64,000 nucleotides of DNA from Siphonodentalium dalli (GCA_032622095.1 CP136067.1:193772052-193836051); one strand, 5' to 3'; positions 32,745 to 45,431 are shown, counted from the first letter of the stretch. The notes: generated by a model from the sequence alone, not told the origin. Numbers and translations are program-made.

Positions 32745-32995
32745 TTAGCCCTTCCATTCCTGAAATTTTGTGAATACCCTGTGCCACTGCGTTCTCTTAT
32801 ATATGCAAGTCTCACATAGAAAGCCTCGCATATATAAGGGAATGCATTGGCCTAATGATATTTACCTTGTCCTTGTAAAGCAGTGCATTCTCTTATATAT
32901 ACGAGGCTCCCATGAAACTTGCATAAATATAAGAGAATGCACTGGCACAGGATCTTTAATGCTGCACCAGCACAGCTCCCATCATCAAAGGGTTA
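32745..32995 (+). mobile_element. MITE family A copy
   Basis: CCCTTCCATTCCTGAAATTTT on the left, CAGCTCCCATCATCAAAGGG then TTA on the right, with two hairpins between. Mid-intron 12. Confidence 0.8.
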
Positions 32996-33697
32996 AGAGT
33001 CTGAATGATGGCTGTATAAGCACTTATCCCTAGACAAACAATAGTAAGATAAAATAGAAAGAAAATATATATGTCAGCTACAAATTAGTGGGTCTATATA
33101 CTCATATTGTTTGTATTCTGTAGATCTTGAGTGGTTATTATTTAAAGCTTATAGCAGCTATATGCCTAGAGTGATAATTATATCTTGGTACAGAAAATTT
33201 AAAACCATAAGATAAATATATATAATAATCAATGGTCAAATTTGTAAGTTTCATTGTCACAGGTCTTTAATTGCTTCTCACGTTTTGGGGCGATATTGTC
33301 ACAGGACATTAATTGTTATATGTATTCCGGTACGACGCATGTTTGATGTTGATGCATTGTCCGCTGATTAAATGTTACACTATTGAATCGTGGCACACTT
33401 TGTACTATGCTATTGTCCGTTGACTGGATGGCTGGACAGGAAATCATTTAGTATTTAAGAGAATCAATCATCGATACTCCATTTTGACAGATTGATTTCT
33501 TATCATAAAAGATTTAATTATAAAGACCTCCCAGTTTGCTAAATATCAGTAAGTCACAGCTCACATACAATTTACATATACAGATAACCATATACATATT
33601 TCCGAAGTTAAAACAAGCCTTGTCTGTGTTGAAGGTAACCAAGGCACTCGCAGTGGGTAAATGTGCAAAAAATATATATGTGTACATCCACGCATGT

Positions 33698-34710
33698 GTC
33701 CATCTGTCAACAATTTCCATTAGCACACCCTACAGGTCACATCTCTCATCTGATTGTCCCCAAACTTCATATGGATCTTTGGGGTGACCTCTAGATTGGA
33801 GTTATCGATTTTATCAGAAATTCGTTTAAAAAACATTTAACTAGCAGCAATCTTTTTGGATTTTAAATTTGAATCCATCGACACACCATGCACCATGCAC
33901 CATGCAGCCCACATTTATTGGAGAATTGTTTTGAAAATTTACAGGCATGTTTAGGATCACCTCTAAATGGGAGCTATCTGATTTGAATGATTTTCAATGA
34001 AAAACGTGGTTGCCGGCAGCCATCTTGGATTTTACTCTTTGCATGACTAAATCCTTTGGCATACCCTACAGACCACATCCCTCATCCGATCATCACCAAA
34101 CTTCATAAGTATCTTCGGGGTTACCTCTAGATGGGAGCCATACAAGTTTTCCGAATTTCAGTGAAAAACATGGCCGCCAGCAGCCATTTTGGATTTTACT
34201 CTTTGCATGACAATATCATTTGGTACACCCTACAGACCACATCTCTCATCTGATTATCGTCAAACTTCATATGGATCTTCGGGGTGATTTCTAGATGGGA
34301 GCCATAAAATCTTTGCATATTTGAGACACCCTACAGACGACATCCATTATCTGATCATCACCAAACTTCATACAGATCTTCAGGGTTACCTCAAGATGGG
34401 AGCCATACAAGTTTTCCAAATTTCATTAAAAAACATGGCCACCAGCAGCCATCTTGGATTTTATTCTTTGCATGACTAAATCCTTTGGTACACCCTACAG
34501 ACCACATCCCTCATCTGATCATTACCAAACTTCATATGGATCTTCGGGGTGATTTCTAGATGGGAACCATAACATCTTTGTGAATTTCGTTGAAAAACAT
34601 GGCCGCCAGTGGCCATCTCGGATTTTAACCTTTGCATGACTAAATCCTTCAGGACACCCCACAGGCATTATCTGATCATCACCAGACTTCATATGGAGTA
34701 TTTTTTCATG
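33698..34710 (+). mobile_element. Element family D, third copy, ends decayed
   Basis: Modules with CATCTTGGATTTTACTCTTT, TACAGACCACATCCCTCATC and GGATCTTCGGGGTGA repeat five to six times. Closest to 8231-9347 in sequence. No ORF. Confidence 0.75.
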
Positions 34711-34750
34711 TCCTTGTTGATGACAGTTGTCTTACAGACTTTTATGTTAT

Positions 34751-34953
34751 AGTAATGCCCTAAACAATCGACTCCTTAATCACAGCACAATTATGGGTAA
34801 CTTTTCAGGATTTAGTCGGAAATATGGCTTGCTGCCATTCATCAGAAAGCTCTCAGTGAGATGAATGGCAACAAACCATATTTCCGACTAAATCCTGAAA
34901 ATTTACCCATAATTCTGCTGTGGTTAAGCAGTCGATTATTTAGGGCATTACTG
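34751..34953 (+). mobile_element. Foldback MITE family C, full length
   Basis: AGTAATGCCCTAAACAATCG on the left and CGATTATTTAGGGCATTACT on the right; the whole 203 bp folds on itself through ATGGCTTGCTGCCATTCAT. This copy defines the family ends. Confidence 0.87.
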
Positions 34954-35285
34954 TATTTGCATGAACCCACTTTGAATACCTTGACTGCCTTTAACCAACT
35001 AATCTTATTGACTCCCAAGATGGAATTGTGTACAGTAGCTTCTATTTGTAAATCTTATGATGACTAAAATACCTGATCCTCTGGAATATATTCTATAACA
35101 CCAATTGATTTTAGATTTTACACAAGTGTTCAATAGGAAATTAGGGCCATGTAAAGTACCATCACATAAGAGGCAAACTTGACGGACAGATCTGTGATAT
35201 TGATTGTATAATTGATATTGTTTGGGCCTATAGAGGCTGTGAATGCTTTAAATTTACCTTCAGTCCTTGAGTTTGATTTTCACAG

Positions 35286-35422
35286 GGGGCTGGATAGGAA
35301 GTTAGGTGAGGAAATCGAGGCTATTCATTCACTACGATGTGAGTTGCAGGACGGTGTTGATAGGAACAACCAGCTGAGGGAGGAGTTAGTTAACATTGCT
35401 CTACAGCAAGGATCATCACTCG
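35286..35422 (+). CDS. Exon 13, LR-rich coiled-coil module
   Basis: 137 nt; 1 base completes the exon 12 Arg codon and 1 base is left (phase 1). Acceptor TTGATTTTCACAG, donor TCG|GTAAGT. It reads GLDRKLGEEIEAIHSLRCEL then QDGVDRNNQLREELVNIALQ ending QGSSL. The pattern EI..I..LR..L..G...N..LR..L is what I recall from CDK5RAP2/myomegalin repeats. A related EH..EM..FR..V..S module closes exon 18. The leftover G joins AT of exon 14 to give Asp. Confidence 0.88.
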
Positions 35423-35429
35423 GTAAGTA

Positions 35430-35552
35430 CAGTAATGCCCTAAATAATGGATTCCTTAACCACAGCAGAATTATGGGTAATTTTTCAGGATTTAGACGGA
35501 AATATGGCTTGTTGCCATTCATCGGAAAGCTCTCAGTCTGCTGTGGTTAAGG
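35430..35552 (+). mobile_element. Foldback family C inserted 8 bp into intron 13
   Basis: CAGTAATGCCCTAAATAATG starts directly after GTAAGTA of the exon 13 donor. The right arm is deleted (CTCTCAG joins TCTGCTGTGGTTAAGGA). The donor hexamer remains intact. Confidence 0.83.
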
Positions 35553-35571
35553 ATGTTAGGTGATTCCCTGG

Positions 35572-36102
35572 CAGGGTTCATACGCGGGTCTGGAATCCTG
35601 GAAAAGTTTTGGAATTCGAACTTTTGATTTCCATACCCTGGAAAAGTCTGGAAAATGGGACCTTTTCTCACCCAGTTATGGAAAAGGTCTTGAAAATTGG
35701 TGGGGGACTGGGAGAAGGTCTTGAAAAGTCATGGAATAATATAAAATATCAGTGCTGATTACTTACATGATGTCTAAATGACTGGCAACTGTTTGTTCAG
35801 GGATAATATATCACTGCAGCAAACATGGTGGAGGCCACGATGATCAATCATGAAAACATAAAAGCGTAGACTTTATGGATGGTAAACACAATAGCTACTC
35901 ATCTTCCTATAATTCTAACACTAATTCCAGTGACCTTTTCAAAATAAGGAAATTGTCAAGTTTTTCCCAATTTTCTTTTCAAATTCCCTGATGTGATGTA
36001 TGGGAAAGTTATTGAATTTGTTCATTGAAAAGTCTTGAAAAAATGATCAAGAAGTCTGGAAAAGTTATGGAATTTTGTTCAAAGGTAGATGTATGAACCA
36101 TG
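35572..36102 (+). mobile_element. CAGGG-type transposon family G, 531 bp, 5-bp TSD
   Basis: CAGGGTTCATACGCGGGTCT on the left, GTATGAACCATG on the right, with CCTGG duplicated at 35567-35571 and 36103-36107. Subterminal GGAAAAGTCTGGAAAATGGG shared with 28702-29698. Non-coding internal-deletion derivative. Confidence 0.87.
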
Positions 36103-36382
36103 CCTGGTCACAAACCACAGCTTTTACTAACCCACCAGCTGCCTGAATAAGGTTGACACATTCTTGAAGCAAATCTTTCAAAACGCCAGCAGGCGCTGAG
36201 TTGGACGCGAAGAAATAACCTACTGGCTGCTTCCATTTCAGAGACCATAAACACCAATGCCGTGTTTGTTATCACTGATGTTTTCCTTGTCCTTCGCCAT
36301 AATTTACCAAACCACATATGCTGTCCTTGCTGTTGTTATATTTGAGGAATTTCTGTATGGACCTTTTGTATGTAAATTCAAG

Positions 36383-36495
36383 CTTGCAAATAGTGTCTGT
36401 CATTTTCAGAATGAGGTCCCCAGAGGGTGAATTTAGTGATGTTATCCCGCATGGCAGGCTGCATCACCAAATTCACCCTCTGGAGATTAACATTG
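36383..36495 (+). mobile_element. Element family B, left arm only
   Basis: CAAGCTTGCAAATAGTGTCT, then AATGAGGTCCCCAGAGGG with its palindrome, cut where repeat E begins (TTTTTAGCTCACCTGAG). Confidence 0.7.
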
Positions 36496-36499
36496 TTTT

Positions 36500-37060
36500 T
36501 AGCTCACCTGAGACAAAGTCTCCGGTGGAGCTATAGTCATCACTCCTCGTCCGTCGTCCGTCCGTCCGTCTGTCTGTCGAGCCGTCTGTCTGTCCGTCCG
36601 TCAACTTTTTTAAAAACATCTTCTCCTCTTAAACCATCATACCGAATTGGTTCATATTTGGTGTGTATGTTCCCTAGGTGACTCTCATTCAGATTTGTTC
36701 AAATGAGGTCACTGGGTCAAATAGTTGCGAAACAAGGGCCATAACTCTATTCCTCCATAGTAATTCTTACAACAACTTCTTGTCCATAACCATTGGGCCA
36801 ATTTAGCTAATATTTGGTATGGAGAGTCCTTGGGTGACTGGTGTTCAGATTTGTTCAAATGAGGTCACCCGGTCAATTAGTTGAGAAACCAGGGCCATAA
36901 CTCATAGTGATTCTTACAATGACTTCTTCTAAAAAAATATTTGGCCGATTTAGCTTATATTTGGTACAGAGATACCTTGGGTGACTGGGGTTCAGATTTG
37001 TTCAAATGGGGTCACTGGGTCAAATAGGGGCAGAGCCAGGGACATAACTTTAAAAACAAA
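36500..37060 (+). repeat. Repeat family E (GTCCGTCC and GGGCCATAACTC modules)
   Basis: TAGCTCACCTGAGACAAAGT, a GTCCGTCCGTCTGTCTG tract, then modules with TTCATATTTGGTGTG, TTCAGATTTGTTCAAATGAG and GGGCCATAACTC. Similar blocks: about 39065-39500, 39535-40060 and 52030-52330. Non-coding; a repeat style I associate with molluscs. Confidence 0.75.
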
Positions 37061-37179
37061 AAATTTAATTTTTGCATTTTGACCTTTAATTTTTGTTTAG
37101 GACACATCACAGCCTCATATTTCTTACCTAGATTTTTCTTAGCATGTTCTTCATCTGTATGGATTTTGGTATTGTTTAT

Positions 37180-37380
37180 TTAACCCCTTCCACTCTTGTT
37201 TTGATATAGAATTCATCCAAGACAGGATTACTCAAACATTTTTCATCTGATCAACACCAAATTTGGTATATGAATTTTTGACACTTATATACAGATCAAG
37301 TTAAAATATGGGTTTGATCCGATATATTTTAACAGAGTTATGGCCCTTTATAATTCACACCCCTTTGCTATGCACTATTA
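37180..37380 (+). repeat. Repeat family F module (GAGTTATGGCCCTTT)
   Basis: CAAATTTGGTATATGAATTT, ATATGGGTTTGATCCGATAT, AGAGTTATGGCCCTTT. Related arrays at 42880-43480, 44100-44345, 52490-54000 and 56850-57990. Confidence 0.7.
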
Positions 37381-37561
37381 ATTTTTAAGAGGACACTCTA
37401 GCCTGTATTATTGAAAAAGCCAATTTATCATAGTGTGGTCACCCGATCCTCTTGCTGAATACTGCTTGCTTCAGACCAGTTTATCATCTGTCATTACAAG
37501 ACATGACATTAGCTAAACAACTACCAGAGTCTACAAGGAATAGTCCATTGTTCATTTCTCC

Positions 37562-38970
37562 AAGCCTGGACATAGTGTGTCTGACATTTGCAGAATGAAG
37601 TCCCCAGATGGTGAATTTAGTGTTGCTACCCCATACAACAGGCTAGCATCACCAAATACACCTCAATTACCTTATTCTGCTTAGGCCTCATCTTCTGGGA
37701 CAATTTTTTTAAAAACTTTTTTTAAAATTTGAAAAAAAGTGACACCATTATATATAACATCTGCAGAGTTATGAAACTTTACTCTTTAATGAAATTATGG
37801 AAACATTCCACCCTCCCCCACCCACCCCCTCCCATATGGCCCAGGGCCAACCCTGCCATCAACCAACATCCCTTCCAAGCCATATCACCTCTCAATTTAA
37901 TACAAAATTTGCCATATATGTTAATTATATAAACTGGCCAGATGACATGTATTATTCTAATCTGACATTCAATGATACTGTGAATGGCTTTGATTTCTTC
38001 AAGTCTGGAAATAGTGTGTCTGACATTTACATAGTGAGGTCCCCAGATGGTGAATTCAGTGTTGCTATTCCATACAGCATGCTAGCATCACCAAATACAC
38101 CTGCCAGGGACCTAATTCTGCTTAGTCCTCATCTTCTTGGAAGTATCCTAAGTATCAAATTGACAGTTTGATTTAGTCACTTTTTCCACCTGTTCAGTTT
38201 CAATGTCCCCCTAATTTGCAGAAGATAAAATGCATAATTGAGGTGCTCAATGGGTGTGTATCACCAACTTCAACTGTAGGACTTCAATCTGTTCCTTGGT
38301 TTTATTGGCCATTGAGGCCTAAACAGATTGAGGATGAATTTGGTGATGCTAGCCTGCCTTACAGAATATTGTCATTAAATCCACATTTTTGGGACCTAAT
38401 TCTGCAAATGTCAGACATACTAAATTCAGGTTTGGCCATTTCATATTATTTTTTTAATCACCACTTATCCAGATGAAATCATACGACTAATATTCAAAGA
38501 AAAATGGGGGGGGGGGCGTATATATTGGATTAAATTTGTCTTCTATCTGGCATTTGCAGAATGAGGTCCCCAGAGGGTGAATTTAGTTATGCTACCCTGC
38601 ACAGCAGTCTAGCATCACCAAATACACTAGCCAGGGTCCTCATTCTGCTTAGGCCTCATCTTCTGGGAAGTATATAGGCACTTAAATTGACATTTTTACT
38701 TACTTTAGCCCTTCTGTTTAGTTTCTATATCCCCTAATTTGTGAATATAAAATGCATAATTGAGGTGCCCAATGGGTGCACATCACCAACTTTAACTGGA
38801 GAACTTCAATCTAATGCTATGTCTCCCATAGCAGTTGAGGCATACACAGAATGAGGTCCCCAGAGGGTGAATTTGGTGATGCTAGCCCGCATTGCAGGAT
38901 TGTGTCATTAAATTCACCCTTTGGGGACCTCATTCTGCAAATGTCAGACACTATGTTCACGCTTGTCTGT
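37562..38970 (+). mobile_element. Three family B copies or pieces in a row
   Basis: 37562-37700 (left arm), 38001-38438 and 38535-38970 (both arms). Each has GAATGAGGTCCCCAGA-type arms and the AGAAGATAAAATGCATAAT core. The copies are separately diverged, so this is clustering and not a clean tandem. Confidence 0.72.
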
Positions 38971-39064
38971 TCGAATATTATGTTCTTAACCACCAGTATC
39001 CAGTTGAACTCATTATACCCTGATTTTGCAAAGAAAACTTGGGGGGTATATTGGATTGAATTTG

Positions 39065-40060
39065 TCAGTCTCTATGTCAGACTGTTCTCCCATCCATCCA
39101 TCTGTCATTATGTCTCTATCCGTCCATCAATTGTTTTCTTCTCCAGATACATATTAAAGACCAAATGGGTTTATATATTTAGGTGTGGATGTTCCCCAGG
39201 TGACTCACATTCAGATTTGTTCAAATGAGTTCATCAGGTCAAATATGTGAGAAGTCAGGGCCATAACTCTTTCCTTCCATAGTAATTCTTAAAACAATTT
39301 CTTCTCAAGAACCATCTGGACTATTTAGATTATGTTTGGTATGGATGGTCCTTCGGTGACTGGGTTTAGATTTTTTCAGATTTGGGGTCATTTTAGGAAA
39401 ATCAGTTCAGTTCAACTCTTAAAATCTAATGTCTGAAATTACCAAATGAATGTATCTTATAGATGGGGATTCACGTTTGTTCAAATAGGGGCGGAGATAA
39501 GAGATTTAATTATCAAACAGCCACCCTACCTGTGCTCCGGCGGAGCTATAGTCATCACTCCTCGTCCGTCTATCGTCTGTCTGTCCATCCGTCCGACAAC
39601 AATTATTTGAACATCTTCTCCTCTGGAACCATAATACCAAATGGGTTCATATTTGGTGTGGATGTTCCCTAGGTGATTCTCATTCAGATTTGTTCAAATG
39701 CGGTCACTGGGTCAAATAGTTGCGAAGCCAGGGCCATAACTCTTTCCCACCATAGTAATTCTTTTAAATATCTTCAGAACAATAAGACCGAATGGTTTCA
39801 TATTTGGTGTGAATGTTCCCTAGGTGACTCACATTCAGATTTGTTCAAATGAGTTTACTTGAAATAGTTGCGAAGCCAGGGCCATAACTCTTTCCCTCCA
39901 TAGTATTCTTAAAGTGACTTCTTCTCAAATACCATCAGGCTATATGGGTTCATATTTGGTATGAAGGATCCTTGGGTGACTGGGGTTCAGATTTGTTCAA
40001 ATCAGGTCACTGGGTCAAATGTGGGCGGGGCCAGGGACATAACTCCAAATTTGTTGTTTT
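39065..40060 (+). repeat. Repeat family E, two blocks
   Basis: Two blocks with GTCCGTC-type openings (39110, 39560) followed by GGGCCATAACTCTTTCC and GGTGACTCACATTCAG modules, matching 36500-37060. Confidence 0.7.
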
Positions 40061-40189
40061 AGATTTAACTCTTTAGATATCTACTTCTTTTAAAGTGATT
40101 ATGAAAAGTTCTGACTGTTGTGGTCTCCAAAGTCCCAGTCTTATCAGTCTTTGCAGTCTGGTGAGCGACCCCACAGTCATTGACTGTCT

Positions 40190-40465
40190 TGTTAGTTATT
40201 TATTCCCTCCTGGGAAGTTTCTATATACCCCTAATTTGCAGAAGATAAAATGCATAATCGAGGTGACTAAATGGTGAACATCACCAACTTGAACTGGGGA
40301 ACTTCAATTTGATCATAGGCTTCCCATAGCAGTTGAGGCCTCAGCAGAATGAGGTCCCCAGAGAACGAATTTAGTGATCATGCTAGCGCACTGTGTGGAA
40401 TAGCATCACTAATTTCACCCTCTGGGGACCTCATTCTGCAAACGACAGACACATTATTGAGGGCC
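40190..40465 (+). mobile_element. Element family B, right part
   Basis: Core ATTTGCAGAAGATAAAATGC then arm AATGAGGTCCCCAGAG and its inverted partner, ending CTGCAAACGACAGACACATT. Confidence 0.7.
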
Positions 40466-41050
40466 TGTTGCTTTCCCATTCGCTATCTGTTTCAAATCTG
40501 GGTAGGTTTTTGTCTGTTGGTTGAGTTGTGTAACAAACTTGACCAATTGCTATGGTTTGATGAATGACTGTTGGCCATCCATCCATCCATCTAGCCCAGA
40601 TACAGTGGCATGATTTTTCATCAATTTTAATTGACTTTATCATGCAAATCAATATAACATACTATATTTATTAGAAAGTGTGATATATTACTGTCATAAT
40701 GATGTATTATAATCTAACTGTTGAGTTAAATTACACACATTTTATGCCGTGCAATTAGGAGTAACCTCACATTTGATCTGTTTGTTTATGTCTAGAGAAG
40801 ACCCGAACTGTTACAAAGTTTGCGAGGTCAAATGAGTTCGTATTCTTTTGAAATTATGTAAATTTTTATTGTGGATAAAATATATTTTTCACATTAAATT
40901 ACTACTTTCTGTTGACAATTCTTGTGGAGTTCAGAAAAAATATACTGTTATCTATTGAATAAACCAGATTACATTCACAATTGTGAACATCTTATTATCA
41001 TCATTGGTGATTTTAGAAGAGCTTGCTATAGAATAGTAAGGTAACCGTAC

Positions 41051-41608
41051 TTCGATGTAAACCAGTATTATCCCTACCAATCTTACCAGCTGGTTTATAC
41101 TTCGATGTTAACCAGTATTATCCCTACCGATTTCACTAGCTGGTTTATACGCCGATGTTAACCAGTATTATCCCTACCGATTTCACTAGCTGGTTTATAC
41201 TTCGATGTAAACCAGTATTATCCCTACCGATTTCACTTGCTGGTTTATACATCGATGTAAACCAGTATTATCCCTACCAATCTTACCAGCTGGTTTATAC
41301 TTCGATGTTAACCAGTATTATCCCTACCGATTTCACTAGCTGGTTTACACGCCGATGTTAACCAGTATTATCCCTACCGATTTCACTAGCTGGTTTATAC
41401 TTCGATGTTAACCAGTATTATCCCTACCGATTTCACTAGCTGGTTTATACGCCGATGTTAACCAGTTTTATCCCTACCGATTTCACTAGCTGGTTTATAC
41501 TTCGATGTAAACCAGTATTATCCCTACCGATTTAACTAGCTGGTTTATACTTCGATGTAAACCAGTATAATGGCAGTATTATCCCTACCGATTTTACTAG
41601 CTGGTTTA
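41051..41608 (+). repeat. 50-bp satellite with strict period
   Basis: ACCAGTATTATCCCTACCGA recurs at 41061, 41111, 41161 and so on to 41561, always 50 bp apart with substitutions but almost no indels, about 11 units. Variants (TTCGATG, GCCGATG, ATCGATG; CACTAGC, TACCAGC) hint at a higher-order pattern. It is cut on the right by a CAGGG-type element. Confidence 0.93.
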
Positions 41609-42465
41609 ACGCGGGTCTGGAATCCTGGAAAAGTTATGGAATTAGAAAATTTCGATTCAATACCCTTGAAAAGTCTGGAAAATGGGACCTTTTTTCACCC
41701 TACTATGGGAAAAGTCTTGAAAATAAGCTACCCTGAGATTCAAGGTCTTGAAAAGTCATGGAATATCCCAAGGCCGAGTTCTTAGGTAAATAAACGCTGT
41801 TACTTTCCGTTCTTATCGTATAAGCTTACGATACCATCTCCGTAGTTATAGTTGGAACTACACGTTTTACGGTATGCCGAAACACAAATTGTCTCCCTTA
41901 CCGGAACTCATTTATATACGCAATAACAGAACGCGAATCTAATGGACCTAAAACAATTATGTCAATGCGTACTCTCTCTAAATTCACCGATGTTACCTGA
42001 TGTTACTGAATATATTTGGCGACAAAATTATCCGAGAGCACCATTTTATAGTGTGCAAATATAGTTTTAATCGTTGTATTGCCTTGTTCGAAATAAATCG
42101 TGATCCATAACCGGAAAATAGTAATTTTTTTCCCAATGATTTTAGAAATTATAGACTCTGGGTGTCAAGGCCGATAATTGTTGCAGATGCAAACCATTTA
42201 TGATTTATTGTTCATATCAGCTTAATTAGTTAAATGCATCTTTGCAGATAAAGGGCTCATTTTAACTAACGTATATGTGTGCTCTGTTTAAACAATCTGG
42301 AAATTTATATATTGGTCTTCCTCATTGTTTAGCTAGGTCACGGTACGAGGTATGGAAAAGTTATGGAATTTTTTAACTGAAAAGTCTTCGAAAATTTGTC
42401 CGAAAGTCTTGAAAAAGTATGGAAAAGTTATGGAATTTTACTCTCAGCTAGGCGTATGAACCCTG
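41609..42465 (+). mobile_element. CAGGG-type transposon family G, left tip missing
   Basis: ACGCGGGTCTGGAATCCTGG to GGCGTATGAACCCTG. It shares long stretches with 28702-29698 (e.g. AGGTAAATAAACGCTGTTAC), but the middle differs and the zinc-finger ORF is not kept. The first ~10 bases (CAGGGTTCAT) are absent where it meets the 50-bp satellite. Confidence 0.82.
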
Positions 42466-42879
42466 TTTAAGTTGAAGGAAACTTTGACTACCATGTAATC
42501 TATTATATATTTTGGAACTTCTGTATGTGTGTATGTATGTGTGCTATAGACTCGAAAACTGCTCAACCGATCTTACTCACATATGGTATTTTTGGCCTTC
42601 TTTTATCCGGGAACAATATGGGCAGATCTAATTTTACGTGCAACCTTGTCCTTGACCTTGACCTCACTCATATAGGCAGGTTTCTGGACCGATCGAACAA
42701 TAGTTTTTTACATTCTGCCCAGACAGAGGCGATCACAAAGAAATCCCTAAATAGCCCGGAGGAAGTCAGGCACATCAGCTAGTATAATCTAATTTTAATT
42801 ATTGAGTTCTTAGTAATTGATGCTACCATACTGGTACCATAAATTCAGGCTTTATCGCAGTCCAAGATATATGGATTGT

Positions 42880-42974
42880 TTTCTCTCCATTTTTATGTTT
42901 ACCCATACCATAGTATGGTAAACATAGTGTCGTTGCCCGGATTGACCACTCGTCGTTAGTCCGTCTGTCCGTCC

Positions 42975-43016
<42 letters not shown>

Positions 43017-43480
43017 AGACACTTTACGCATGGTGCGATAACTGAAATATTTTCTATCTGATCGGAACCAAATTTTGTATATGAATTTCTCAGCACCAAA
43101 TACAGATCGAGTTCGAATATGGGTTTGATCCGAGTTTTTTTTACGGAGTTATGGCCCTTTTTCAACTTAGAATTTATGCATGCTGCCATAACTCAAAAAG
43201 AAATTATCTGACCATAACCAAATTTGGTATGTGAGTTGCTCAACCCAAAATACATATCGAGTTCGAATATGGGTTTGATTCGATATTTTTTAATGGAGTT
43301 ATGGCCCTTTGACATAGAATTCATGAATGCTTCGATAAATCAACAATTTTTCAACTGATAGGAACCAAATTTTGTATGTGAGTTTCTCAACTCAAAATAC
43401 AGAACGAGTTCGAATATGGGTTTGATCCGGTACTTTTTACTGGAGTTATGGCCCTTTGATTATATTATTCATCGCTAAAA
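42880..43480 (+). repeat. Repeat family F array with (GTCT)n microsatellite
   Basis: ACCATAGTATGGTAAACATA opening, GTCTGTCTGTCTGTCTG at about 42970-43017, then three modules with AACCAAATTTTGTAT, GAGTTCGAATATGGGTTTGA and GGAGTTATGGCCCTTT. A smaller copy with the same opening is at 44100-44345. Confidence 0.75.
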
Positions 43481-44345
43481 TATATCAAAGATACACAGGT
43501 GGCACTGTCTAGATAGTATCTAATAAATCAGGTTCAGGATGCTATGAAGTTGTCTCTCTCTTGTGTCTTCTCACACAGAGATATTATCCAGTTACAATAC
43601 CATGAAGTTGTCTCTCTCTTGTGTCTTCTCACACAGAGTTAGTATCCAGTTACAATACCATGAAGTTGGTTATCTTGTATTGAGTTAATTAACTGCTAGG
43701 AGATGTGTTGGCTGTATCAGATATACTTTATACTCTATAAGTATCTCTGGCCATATCATAGGTGGAATGTTTATACTATTATATTTTATATGCATGGTTA
43801 TTTAAATTTCATCTTAAAGGCATAATCTGGTTTCATTGTTTAATAGCATTACCATTGGAATGTTGTTGGTTTCATGGGAAGACAACTTTGGTTTTCAAAG
43901 CTCTGTATCAGTCTATGGGAACAAAATAATTGTTCATAACACTTTTAGTACTGTAGGTCTAGTTTGTTTTATCTATATATTATTGGAAAGCTTTTTCGAC
44001 ATTGATTTCAATTGATTACATATGTGAATTGAAAAATTAAAGGGGCGCACCGGGTTTGATGTATTTTTCCTGTACTCTGCAGTCTCTGCATGAGATAAAA
44101 CTTTTTATGTGTACCTATACCATAGTATGGTACACATAGCGTCAATGTCCGGATTGACCACTCGTCTGTCCGTCCATCTATATCTGTCTGTCTGTCAGAC
44201 ACTTTAGGTATAATGCGATAACTCTAACATTTTCTATTTGATCGGAACCAAATTTTGTATTTAGGGGTTTCTCATACCAAAATACAGTTCGAGTTTGAAT
44301 ATGGGTTTGATCCGATTTATTTTAAAGGAGTTATGACCCTTCTTT

Positions 44346-45431
44346 TTTTTGAAATTTGAAATTTGGATTTTTCATATTTTTTTAGATTGAATTTCCTAGC
44401 TCAATTTAACATAAACAAATATTAAAAAACTTTTATAATAATAAAAAAATTATTTAATTAAAAAAAAAAAAATTGTCATTGACACTAATTTGTTTTAGTT
44501 GTATTCCATTAATAAGGTGTGATGTCCTGTATTGAAAATGTGAAGATTTTATTGCAATAGTTGCATGTAATATAATGATATCAATAAATTGACATGTGAA
44601 CATCCAATATCCAGAGTATGAGAATACCTTTAATAGATGTCATTCCAAGCAAAATCTGTTATTAATTGAGTGATGACATATGTTACATAGCTCTAGGGGG
44701 GTGGTTGTATGAAGGTAAAGATGAACAACCTGCTGGCTGGATAATTGTTTATCCTATCTGTCAAATTTATTAATGGCTAAACAATTGGATCTCACAGTGA
44801 GAGGTCCTTGTGTGAATAGGGACAGAGTTATGAGATTTAAAACGACTCCTCCCCCACCCCAATTACTTTAACCCCTTCTTAAGACAAATTATTTGACCTT
44901 TTGATTTTAAGTTAGGTACTGATATATGTATTACTGTGATCATATCTTTGACCAATTATCAGTTATAGCTAATCGCTATCGCCAAGGTATAGGTTAAACA
45001 TCTGCCGATCGTGATCGGCCTCTCGTTCTTTACCAATGACATCTTTCATGGCAATGGAAATGAAGTCCCCACTGTTTGTTAACTATGCATGCCATTTTGT
45101 ATTTGGTTAATATTTCTACTAATTATAGTGTTTGCTGTTAAAAAGGGAACTCATGTTAAAACAGTTTGAAGTTGGTGTAATTATGGGAATCGTACTTCTC
45201 CCTGTAGTTTAAAGAACTTGACTTTTACAGCAAAATATATCGTGAAAGCCAGCCTTTTGTAAAATCAGAGGGCTTTAAATTTAAATTTAATAAAAAATGT
45301 CTAGAACAACAACACTATGTATTTAGGTGAAGTTTAGATACTTTTTATGGTCCCAAGATTAAAATAAAATAAGAAAATATTTTCAAAAAAGTCTGGGCTT
45401 AAATTTCAAAAGACATAACCTGAGTATATTT
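44346..45431 (+). other. Intron 13 stretch, nothing recognised
   Basis: AT-rich intron sequence without a matched family or exon-like signal, up to the family A MITE before exon 14. Confidence 0.4.

Larger units (their letters stand above)
16422..35285 (+). other. Intron 12, 18.9 kb, repeat-dominated
   Basis: It contains element families A, B, C, D, G, H, K, M and N, the rearranged block at 26319-26640 and a 26-bp satellite. Stretches where I recognise nothing are about 17690-18900, 26645-28200, 29710-30300 and 33000-33690. I found no phase-compatible extra exon; exons 12 and 13 join exactly. Confidence 0.75.

Noticed and set aside
40796-40837. Possible exon (TGTCTAG acceptor, reading EKTRTVTKFA).
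   Set aside because: The only donor (GAG|GTCAAA) gives a phase that breaks the frame into exon 14, whereas exon 13 joins exon 14 exactly.
41051-41608. CRISPR-like regular repeat.
   Set aside because: The units are contiguous 50-bp satellites with no unique spacers, in a eukaryotic intron.
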